Of a stretch of 64,000 nt of DNA, positions 39,630 through 51,300 are shown piece by piece. The translations under genes and the position numbers were made by a program. The stretch comes from Arcuatula senhousia (lineage: Eukaryota; Mollusca; Bivalvia; Mytilida; Mytilidae). The notes beneath the pieces were generated by a model, which was given only the letters and a program-made list of their open reading frames with translations, searched no databases and had not been told where the DNA came from. The stretch is taken from assembly GCA_963971305.1 (NCBI GenBank), contig OZ020307.1, positions 52,821,702 to 52,885,701 on the forward strand, in the 5' to 3' direction. The stretch's first letter is position 1. Every line of letters begins with the position of its first letter.

Positions 39630-40501
39630 AAAAATTATTAGATTTACTTACTACATTATCAAATATAGAAGTCAAAATGAAAGCAAAATAAAAGTTATGA
39701 GCTACAGCAATTCAGATGTTCAATATGACCATTTCAAGACTTTATCTCATCTTCAGTGAAGCTAGGATCTAAATATTTTAAGTCCAAATTGAATTGATTA
39801 ACAAATCAATGACTTACGCCCTCCTTTGATGAACAATGTCCATTTTGCTCGTGCAACTTTTTTATTTTTTCAACCACAAAATCTGGAAGCACAATTAGCT
39901 CGAGTGATCCAGTGAAAGCCCACAGATGTGACTGGAATTAAAATCAATAACCTAGGGTCTAAAGAAAACCATAAAACTCTTACTAAACCATCGAGAAGCA
40001 GACTGGGTCAAAAACAATGCAAAGTTATTAAAAAACTGGTACAATAAAATCTGAGAATAACAAAACAATCGGGCAATAAGGTGTTAACACTGGAAGAACC
40101 TTTCCACAAAATATAAGACATATGTAGACCCTAATCCTTATGGTCTAATCATAATGATGCTTCTGCATCAGATTGGAGACAACATAGGGAAAACTGTGAG
40201 CAAGCTTACAAAAGGATACCCCACACTTCATATTTGACTCTTTTTCCCCTACAAAATCACAGTCAAATTATGTACCCTGAATGAAATCTTACAGCAACAA
40301 AAATTCTTCAGGCACGTTCACATATGATGTACTTCCTTCATATAGTTTCATAAAAATCCTTCAAGCTGTTGAAGAGAAATTGTGCTTATGAGGTCTCCCA
40401 TTGATTACTATATTTGAAAAGTCGTAGTCCAATTATCTCCCTTAAATGATATCCGCCAGGGAGGAATATTCTTCATGCACATTCTTATACGATGTACTTC
40501 C

Positions 40502-41397
40502 TTCATGTAAAGTTTCATCGAAATCCATCCTAAGGTTAAGGAGTTGTGAATACGTGGTATGTGGACAGACAGACTGACAGGTTGATTCCTATATACCCCC
40601 AAAACTTTGTTTGCTGAGGGTATAAAAAGGATTGGAAATCATGTTTTTTTCAAGTCTTTTGTTTAGTCTCTCTACAATTTAGACATGTCTGAACATAAAC
40701 CAAACTTAAGACGTCTTCAGATGGACAAAAATTATCTAAATCAAAATGTGAGCATGCAATTGCTCAACATCTAAGGATGAAGCACAGTTATAAAAGAGCT
40801 GTTACTTTGCTTCTATTAAATATTCATGTATGTTATGTGAGTCAGCAACTCCAATTATCTCCCCTGTATAATATCGACTAGTAATAGAACTTATTCAAGT
40901 ACATCTCTAGAACTTATTCAAGTACATCTCGATATGATGCTTATCTGTCATGTATGTTTCATCAAAATCCATGCAGGGGTTTAGAAGATTTAAAACTTGT
41001 GCTTACCTGACTCAATATTGTTAATAAGACTAGTCTAATTATCTCCCCTGAATGATATTAAATATATATGCTCATCTCCTTGAATTGCTATGAAACCTGT
41101 CTAAACTGAACCCTGATTAAACCAAAACCTGTCTAAACTGAACCATGATTAAACCAAAACCTGTCTAAACCAAACATATTATTTAGTATAAACTGAACTT
41201 CTGCTGCATTAAAAATCCAACAGATAAGGGGGAATAAATCCCCTAATTTGATTGGGGGTCCATTTAATCTACAGAATGCCAAGAACTCAGACACATGTTC
41301 TTTTAAAGAAACAACGACAAATCAAACTAAGATCACCACATTAAGATTCATATAAATAATTTAGATAAAATCTACAGAGAATATCAATTAAATCGAA
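40502..41397. repeat. Intergenic repeats incl. TATACCC-ended element end and small tandem repeats
   Basis: To 40625, the end of a repeat with GGACAGACAGACTGACAG and a TATACCC ... GGGTATA hairpin. GAACTTATTCAAGTACATCT is tandem at 40886-40932, and AAACCTGTCTAAACTGAACC about 32 bp apart at 41094-41175. Confidence 0.5.
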
Positions 41398-42182
41398 ATT
41401 TATTATATTCACAATTTAGTACAAACAACAACAAAATAATTCACTTTCACATATATTTTCATATTTTAAATTTACAAATACATACTATAAATTAAACAGG
41501 GATTTTGTATTAAAAGTAGTACTCCACCTATGAATCATGCAAAATTGAAGAAAAGTGATTCATCGATAAAAAGGCTACAGTGGTTTATTTTTAACAAAAG
41601 ATAGTTCAAAGTATACAAAAAAGAAATAAATAACAATTTGCTCATAACTGTATGGTCCTGGGATAAATCTTGCCATTTTGTTACAATGGTTTCTATTGAA
41701 ATGATTGACAGTTTTAAGAGTTATCTCCCTTTTTTTCCAATGCATTCTATATATTATTTTTCTCTCAGGACCAACGCTTGTTTGGAAAAAGAGTACAAAA
41801 TATCAAATCAGGTTGCTAGTAAGAGTAACATATCAAAAATAAAGTGGTATAGGCTTTCCACCCATGAATCGCTTTTTGCATGGTTCTTATAAAAAGTGGT
41901 ACTTAAAATTCTATCAATGAAAATAAAAATTGTCTTATTCAAATAAAAATAAGAAATCTTTATGCTTTTTGTGCATTCCTTTTCCAGACAGCATGTAAAC
42001 ATTTTCGTGTCATAATGATTGGTTAGATTTATCTCAGAAAAAAATCCTATCAAAAACCCAACAAAATATAAAGTTTATACTTAAAGAAATTTAAAAGATA
42101 TGAAAAATGATACAAAATTTTTGCTGCATCAGAAAATGTTGAAAAGAAAATTTTAAACGACTAGTTTTCAGTTTTAATCCTA
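41398..42182 (-). other. ATAD1 3' UTR, candidate poly(A) signals
   Basis: AT-rich sequence after the ATAD1 stop. Minus-strand AATAAA hexamers (TTTATT on the plus strand) are at 41584-41589 and 41398-41403. No other structure was seen. Confidence 0.4.
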
Positions 42183-42309
42183 TTAATCTAATAATGGTTG
42201 TGATATCATTGATCCTGACAATAAATTCTTGGAGTCTTTTACTTTGTTGATTCCATATTCTAAATCTGTCATACTCATGTTTCGTAACCTTGTGCTTGTG
42301 GGTATATCC
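42183..42309 (-). CDS. ATAD1: ATAD1 exon i (terminal, TAA stop)
   Basis: Residues 272-313 and stop at 42183-42185. [16 protein letters not shown] matches the position of the last lid helix in ATAD1 proteins. Acceptor tttcag; the reading frame was chosen by phase 2 entry. The other frame of the same strand is a longer but meaningless ORF. Confidence 0.85.
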
Positions 42310-45300
42310 CTGAAAACATAGTAATGCGGTATAAACATTCAAATTATGCTTATTGCTAATACATTAAGAAAATGACACAACACTCAAGCATAGCAATAGA
42401 AATAAGGGAAAAAATTTGAATAACTTCCATTTAATTAATAATATGTAAAGTTTTTGAAGCTGAAGTGGAATAATTGTGTTTAAGATTTTATCTATCTCTT
42501 ACACTTTTTGAGCCATAGGTCAATCACTTTAGTTTGCCCCTCCCCCTTTTCTATTTTTTAGAAATGGCAATCATGTCAATTTGTTGGCATGTATAAATTG
42601 CACAAAAACTTGGTAAAGGACACCCTAAACTGAACAGACAGACAACAGAAGTGATGACAATAGCATATCTGCTGTTTTGAAACACAAACTGTATTGGTTA
42701 ACATGTTCCTTTCATACATATAGTTAAGGCCATTATAAGCTCCCGCTCCGCGGGAGCTAAATTGATAGAGTATGCTGCCTTTAACCGGAACACGTATAAG
42801 CTAGTCAAAAATCCACACTCAATAGCACGGAATGCAAAATTAATTTCCAATTTTGTAATTTGCATATAAAAAAAATAAATACATAGTTATTATATTTATA
42901 TAATTATTCTGAGTATTCTCAGCTATGAGATGTTTTAAAATGTTTAAAATTAGGACTTCTGGCATATACTATTGAATTGTCATTCTATCGCTAGAGGTCA
43001 CGTTGCGTCTATCAAAACAAAATGAAAGCTGACTGTCATCATGTTCTAATTTTCTCGGTGCATGTCAACCAAAATGAATAACTTAAATAATTCAGCAGAT
43101 ATATTTGCCCAGCAGTCATTACATTACCTTGTCGGCTTCACTAAACAAAATTGTTTTTGTTATTTTTCTCTCTAGCGTTTGCATTCGAAAATGAAAGTGA
43201 AAGTGCTTTCTTCAAGGTCCGAAATCATCTATTATTACCATATATGGTTTAACAGGTCGAAGAAACTACCATATTTAGAAACCACGTGATAATTCGTGTA
43301 CCTGTACATATTTGTACTTTAACCAATCGACTCAATTAAGATATTTTACGCTATTGTTTACTACGACTTTTGCTTTTGAATGAAAAAAGTGCATTTTGCA
43401 ATGGTCTCGCGACAAATATTCAAGCATGTTAAATGCATGAAAATGGTGTTTCAAATCTATTCCATGTTGGATTTTCTGTCAATAATACAAAAATAGAGAT
43501 TCCTAGGAAGAACATCGGATAGCTGCTTTACACTATTCAACATGCAGTTTTTTATCACTTGGTGTTTGACATTCTATAATATATTTACAATGTTAAAGAT
43601 AAAATCACTCCCTTGTTCTATTTGCAGGTTATAATCGAAAGCTTGCATTCCTTGCTACCATTTAATGATAATGAGTTTTTTCTATGATTTTAAGTATCAT
43701 GTACCATACATGTATTCATATAAGAAAGTGACTTAATGTGCGGGAGCTTATCAGGTTTAACCTGCATCATATTAAAATAATTCCTATATTCTCATCCAAA
43801 TTTCTTGAAAATATTGGACAGGCGAGCAAATTTTATTTTTATCCATTTTGATCAAATGCCGGTATGCTGCAATTTTAAGGAAAAATGCCCCAAAACAGAC
43901 ATAATTTGCCCCAAAAATTCAAAATTAAAATTTTTTGAGTGGCTGAGAAAATCAGGGCGGGATTGGATGAGAATCTAGGATATTTTTTATATTGGCCTAA
44001 TAACAATTTATTATTAAATTTTAATTTAAACGCAACAGAATATTTCTTTTTTATTCCACATCTCATGTTTCAAAGTGTTCGACACGCATTTTACATGTAC
44101 AGACATAAAACAGAAATAAAGGAGAAATGTGTCAATGGGACACTGATGTCTCTACATAGGGCCCCATAGAAAAATTCAAAGTCTGACAGGTCTTAACACC
44201 ACAAAACATAAAAAATACTTAAGTCTGAGAATATTCTCAATTCATTGTGACGTCATCAAATTATAAAGTTTTGATTGGAGTCGCCATCGAAAATAAGAAT
44301 ATTCTCAGACATAAGTATTTTTTAGTTTTTGTGGCGCCAAGGCCAGAACATTACCAAAAACATACAATTTGTGCTGTCAAACAACCCTGCCAAATTTCAA
44401 ATCATGCCATGAGATGTTTCTGAGAATAGCTTGTCAAAAATTTCTTACAGACAGACATGAGTAAAAGTTAATTGCCCAGACATGTCATCAGGAGCATTAA
44501 CATAACCTGAGTAATATAAATAGTCCTTACATTATATCATATCCAACCAAGTTTCTGTGACTCTCAAATACTTCATGTACTCTGTAGAATGCTGCTTCTC
44601 TACATGCCTCCTTCAAATCACTGCCAGAAAAGCCTTCTGTTAGATTTCCTAACTTGTTAAAATCTAGTTCACCAATCTAAAAAATATCTTTATGGAAGCA
44701 TCATTCTGTGATGTACAAATCTCAAGTCGCAATTTGTTCTGGTATGAAGTCTTTGTGCCATCTTAACATATCATACCATAAAAGTATTAAATTTTGTTTT
44801 GATTTATGGCTTTGGTATGACTTAAATGAAAGGTATCCTATTGCTGCTTGTATGCTTGTGATTTTTTATATTAAGGTTCTGAATAAACATTGGCTATGCA
44901 GGGCAGTTATTTTAAAGAAAGGAGGCAACTGAACATTTTTTTAATAGTATTTTGTTTTTTTTCTGTATAGAATCTCCATTTTAAGTTTATTTTAGCCAGA
45001 GTGTTTCCAGTGTTGTAGGCTAACATTTTTTTTACTGTAGAAGCTTCACATTATTTTGTTGTTTACCTCTTCTTCCTCTAAAATTATCCTTAATATATGC
45101 TTCCTTTGTTCTTTAACCTGAAATAAAATAAGGCTTTTATTTAATATCTAGATAATAATCAAAATTTGCAGAAACAAAGAAAAATAACTAACAAAATCCA
45201 AATGAACAAATACCAATTCAAGATCATAAGTTAATAAAGAGACACAAAGCTCCTTTTTGTAATATGTGTAGAAGTTGCATGATGATGTTTTGCCTAATGT

Positions 45301-48300
45301 GGACATTGACTTATTTAAATTTATGCACTGAGTAGCTGAGCAAAGTCTTAATCAAATCCCTTGAAATGTTTTCAAGTAATTATCAGAATCATGAACAAGA
45401 CGTACACCAAATAAAAGAGAGCTTGATGTGATCATATATAGTACCTCATCATTTCATGTCACAGAGTATAAAAACTTACAGGTATACTTATATAGGTTGC
45501 AGTGATTTAATTCTATTAAATAATGTAGCGCTATGCAAAACACATCTATTTGTGAAATATAATTGACCCTCATCATTTTTAATATAATAACCAAGATATG
45601 GCCGTTAACCAAGAACTTTGCCAAAGTGCTACAGATGTATGGACAGACAGATGAGTGTAAACTGCATGTCGAACCCACATACATGGGTGGGTAAAAAAAA
45701 CCCCAAACTTACAGGTATACTTATTCTAAACTGGCAAGGAAGTCGTCTCAGTATAGCAGCATCTAGGTCCTGGGGTCTGTTGGTAGCCCCTATTATCATA
45801 ATCTGACAATTAGGGTCTGTAATGACTCCATCCCAAAGGCTCATAAACTGGGCTTTCATCATGGCTGTAGCTTCATGGTCTGATGAGTTTCTAGATCTTA
45901 GAAATGAATCTGTAATAAGAATTAATGGTAATATAATATAAAAGTCTAAAGCATAAACATATTTACTAATTCATAGGCAAATATATTTTTCAAATATTGA
46001 AACACGGGACAATAATAAACAAATTAATCACAGGATTCAGAAACAAGACTTGAAACCTTATATAAATCTGTTATCTGAAATAGTCTTTAATGAATGAGCT
46101 CACTATAAACTGAGCATCCCTATTATTATTAATCATATATAAAATTTGTCAAACATTGTGTAAAATTGCAATGTTATATGTTGATGTAGTATACACATAT
46201 AAATGATTACAGAACATTCTTTCCAATTTAAAACAAGTCAGTCATAAGTTTTTGGAGGAGTTGGTAAGATAATAGTTATGACAGCTGACAGACATTTACA
46301 TGAACCAGAACTTTATACCCTTGGCCTTCTTAACTTTTTGTATGAGTTACAATTACTGTATGACGCCCAAGCAAGGCTGAGAAATTATTGCAATCATTGT
46401 GGTTGATAAGACTGGTAACCATTTCGGTTGGGGAGGGGGCTTTTTTTTGTGTGTTTTTGTTTTCTAATTGTAAAGATTTTTAAAAATTTAACATCAATTT
46501 AAACAGGTATGTGTAAATTGGATCTCTCATTCATAGCTGAAATATTTGACCCGACATATTATGAAATTGTTAAAATTGCAACTGTTACTCCTCTTGCTTA
46601 AAATGCTTGATTAATGGTACAACAAAGATCTTAACAAACAAGATTAAAGAAAAAAAACATGTGGACCAAATTTACAGATTTACAATTCAAACAACTCTAT
46701 AATTGTAAACACAATAATAATTTTGGTTCATAATTAAGTTCATGATTAAAACAAGAGGCTCCAAGAAGCCTGAATCGCTAACCTGGTCTTGATATCAACC
46801 CTATGAGGACTTTTGTAAAGCTGAATGAGCTGAATAATTAAGCAAGAAAAAGCTTTTCACTATCTGCAATAGTTTTCAGTCTAAATAAGCAAAAAATACT
46901 ATTATTCAACTTTAAAGGGGCTGTAACTCTATAAGGGGTTATCTGACAAGTTCAACCCAATGGAGACTTTTGTAAAGCTAAATGAGCTGAACATTTAAGC
47001 AAGCGACAGGTTTTCTCTATCTGCAATAGTTTTCATTCTGTAGGCCAAAAGCATGAAAGACGCTATTTTTCACCTTTAAGGGGCTGTAACCCCTATAAGG
47101 GATCATCTGTCAACTTTGACCTTGTGGAGTCTTTTGTAGAGCTAAATGAGCTGAACATTTAAGCAAGCAATATCTTTTCTCTATGTGCAATAGTTTTTAT
47201 TCTATATGCCAAAAACACTACTTTTGGCCTTTAAGGGACTGTAACCCCTATAAGGGGTCATCTGACAACTCAATCCTATGAAGACTTTTGTAAAGCTAAA
47301 TTAGCTGAACATTTAAGCAAGCAACACTTTTTCTCTATCTGCAATACTTTTATCTATAGGCCAAAAACACTATTTTTTACCTTTAAGGGGTCATCTGACA
47401 ACTGCGACCCTATTGAGACTTTTTTAAAGCTAAATTAGCTGAACATTTAAGCAAGCAACAGCTTTTCTCTATCTGCAATAGTTTTCATTCTATAGGCCAA
47501 AAACACTATTTTTTGCCTTTAAGGGGCTGTAACCCCTACAAGGAGTCAAATGACAACTTTGACCCTATGCAGACCATTGTAAAGCTCATTGAGCTAAACA
47601 TTTAAGCAAGCAACAGCTTTTCTCTAACTCCAATAGTTTTCATTCTATAGGCCAAAAACACTATTTTTCACCTTTAAGGGGTCATCTGACAACTTCTACC
47701 AGGCCTATGGAGACTTTTGTAAAGCCAAATTAGCTGAACATTTAAGCATGCAACAGCTTTTCTCTATCTTCAATAGTTTTCATTCTTTTTCATTTTTTGC
47801 CTTTAAGGGGCTGTAACCCCTACAAGGAGTCATCTGACAACTTTGACCCTATGCAGACCTTTGTAGAGCTCATTGACCTGAACATCTAAGCAAGCAACAG
47901 CTTTTCTCTCACTGCAATACTTTTCATTATTTTTCATCTTTAAAGGGTAGTAACCCCTAAAAGGGGTCATCTGACAACTAATGGACCCTATGGAGACTTT
48001 TGTAGAGCTCAATGAGCTGAACATTTAAGAAAGCAACAGCTTTTCTCTAACTGCAATAGTTTTCAAATTATAGGCCAAAAACAGGAAAAATCACTATTTT
48101 TCACCTTTAAAGGGCCATTATCCCTAAATGGGGTCATCTGACAACTTTGACCCAATGGAGACTTTTGTAGAGCTTTTGATTCTGAAGAGCCTAAGATCCT
48201 TTAGATTTTTTCTTTCTGTTCTAGTTTTCAAGTTAAAAGCATTTGAATGTGATTTTACCCCATGTTCTATTTTTAGTAACAGCGGCCATGTTTGTAGACA

Positions 48301-51300
48301 AATTATAAAGCTGAACACAATTTTTAAACATCATGCCCTGATAAATACTTTGACCAAGTTTTGAAAAATTCCCTTCAGTTGTTTCAGAGAAAAAGATTTT
48401 TGAAAAAGTAACGAACGGACAATAGACTCATGGCGATGACAATAGCTCACTGGACCCTTTGGGTCAGGTGAACTAATAAAACAGTTCAAATTTGGTCCAG
48501 TCCATATATAAGTATTAAATCAGGAATAATTTGGACTGGCCCATTTGTTGTAAAACAGTAAGATTTTGGTCAATCCATACTTATCATTGATAAAATCATT
48601 TTAAGTTTGGACCAGTCCATAAGAGATAAAAGAACGGACCATTAGTGAGTTACTGCTGTATACAACTCAAAGATGATACTATAGATCAAACCTACTAAGC
48701 AAAGGTCTGAGTGAACACACATCATAATGTACAGTTATCAACTTGTGACTAGATGTTGAGTAGAGTTTGAGTTCTCACATGATTAAAATGCCAAATTAAT
48801 AAGTGAGTTTAAGTCAAATCTACTCACATTAAAAGTTAAAGTTACATGACTTAAACAAAGCATCACCTTTGAATTGTTATCAAGTCATTTTGAGATCAGT
48901 GAATACACATCAAATGGACCATTCCATTGTTAATATGCAGATATATTTATTCATCTATAAAAAAATCTTCAAAACAAAGCTAGACTGTTGTTTAAAAGAA
49001 TTGAATTGTTTAAACTAATTTCAACTAAAAGTTGAAAAATTATAATACATGTATAATCTCTAATTGAGATTCTACATTTTTGGGTTCTTTTTCCATTAAA
49101 ACCTATTGTTGTGTTTCTACAATCACAAATGAAATTTCTGTAATAAAAATTAAAATTTGATGCAAAATTTTCCTAATGCAAAGAAAAAAAGGGTGAAAAA
49201 TGAAATGTACAGATATCAGGATAACAGGGTGGGGGAAATAGTCATATATGTGATTCTCCCGCCTGGACACAAAATATCCGACTTTTTTTATCCATCTTCT
49301 GTTCTCCCACTTTTTCAAGACTAGTCATAAAACATTTTTTTAGGGGTTTGTCAATTAGTCAGACATTGATTTAACAGGTAAAAGTGGTAATTGTTGTTTT
49401 TTTGTCAAAATTTACCTAATGATTGTATTTGGCACACGCTAATGCCCTAAATTAACATTGAAATGCAATTTAAAAGAGTGTTGAAAATTTCCCGCTTTTT
49501 TTCAAATCTCCAGCTAAAAAAATTGAAATCTCCAGCTTTGTCATGATGCATCACATGTATGAATAGCAGAGAACAGGGACAGAGAGAATAGAATGGAGAC
49601 CATCCATGCTATCCCCAACAAGGGATAAAAGCAGTTATATCAATGTTAATCAATGTTCAAAACAGTTACAATGTAAACCAGTCCATAAGTTGTGAAAATA
49701 GTATCAACAAAGACCAGCCTTAAAGTTGTAATAACAGTTACAATTTCGACCAGTCCATAATTTACAGAAAGCTACAATTTGGATTGGTCCATAGTTACAA
49801 TTGTGGACCAGTTCATAAGTAGTAAAACAGTTTACAGTTAAATTTAGATCAGTTCATTAGTGAGTTTATTTTAATACAACTCTAAAATGAACTCAATTCA
49901 TGATACAGTTATATATGATACAATAGTTCTACAATCTGATTAAACTCACATCATAATGTACAGTATTGAATTAGTAATCACATGTTGAACTCAAATGTAA
50001 CTCGAATATAAAAGTACGATTTGATTTGATTATAACTCAGTAGTGAAATTTAGAAATTTAAAAGGATAATTTATAGCTTTGATGTGTTCGTCAACACAAA
50101 AGTAATGATGCCAGAGTGGGCTAACCTCGGGGAATTAAAAATCCACCAGCAGCGCTAACCATCACAGATGTTAGAAATATAAATTACAACAAAGTTCCAG
50201 ACAATAAAATTTTGCTCCGTATGACATAAGTTTCATCTATTCAAGACTCATCAGAGCCGCTCTACCAAAACTTTTTAGTGCCAAACACTATATGAATATG
50301 AAGAGCATAAAACAATTATATAAAAAAAATTCTGAAAAATTAGAAACCAAATTATAACTAAGACCAACCTATGTCTGGGCTAAGAAGAAACTTAGGGTTT
50401 TGACAATTTTGAAATTTAAACAGATAATTTATAGCTTTGATGTGTTCGTCAACACAAAAGAGTTGATGCCAGAGCGGGCTAACCTCAAGGAATTAAAACT
50501 CCACCAGCAGCGCTAACCATCACCGATGTTAGAAAAATAAATTACAACAAAGCTCCAGACAATGAATTTTGCCCCACCTGACACGAGTTTTGTCTATTCA
50601 AGACTCATCAGAGGCATAGAAGTAAAAAATCATGGTTGCATATTGATAATGAGCACCTTTGAAAAAAAGAATTGATAATATTTCATGATGCACAGGGAAG
50701 ATTAAAATAATTTGTAATGTTTTGTCTATAACAACAAAGGGAGATAATAATTTCAAGTGCAATCAAACTTTAGTAGATTATTTCAGACTCAATTATTTAT
50801 CTGTAATATATTTCATTCTATAGAAAGAAACCTCCATAAGGTGTCAAATAAGGACCTTGGCCTGATAGAAACTTTTGAAAAGTTCTTTGAGGTAACCATT
50901 GATTCAAACAAAGCTTCCCTCTTTTTGCAAAAGTTTCATTCTATAAGGGAACAATGAATCTGATTTGAGAGAACATTTAGAGAACTAATCTTTTAGAAAT
51001 GGTTGAAAAGGAGGCTTTGTGTGAAAATGATTGAACAGTAGTGGTTCAGATATTGTGCCCAGTGGCATCCTTTCTCTGAACAAAAAGAAGCAGAAGCCAG
51101 ACTTGTTATATTTCAATAATTTCTTACATATTCAACATTCTTTTTTTACAAGGATGTGGGATGTGGCCCCTAATTTAAATTACAATTTCCACAGAATCGA
51201 AAACACAGGCTTCCCTAACACATTCATTGAACTAGACAAGTGTATCTTTATAAACTTACCAATCTCATCAATAAAGATAATGGTAGGCTGTAGCTTAATG

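Larger units (their letters stand above)
36554..40501 (+). repeat. 1974-bp direct tandem duplication, two copies
   Basis: Copy 1 is 36554-38527 and copy 2 is 38528-40501. Offset is 1974 at both ends (GCTAAGCTACTACTTGGG at 36554 and 38528; CTTAAATGATATCCGCCAG at 38467 and 40441). I saw about ten single-base differences, so identity is above 99%. The junction joins ...GATGTACTTC to TGCTAAGC with one or two shared bases. No coding. Confidence 0.95.

Noticed and set aside
42091..42342. Minus-strand ORF of 83 residues at the ATAD1 3' end
   Set aside because: Wrong frame. Splicing at 42309 in phase with exon h gives a family-like C-terminus and a stop at 42183.
44527..44532. ATG TAA directly after exon h as the end of ATAD1
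   Set aside because: It would cut off the last lid helix; gtaagg is a good donor and the next exon fits in phase and in sequence.
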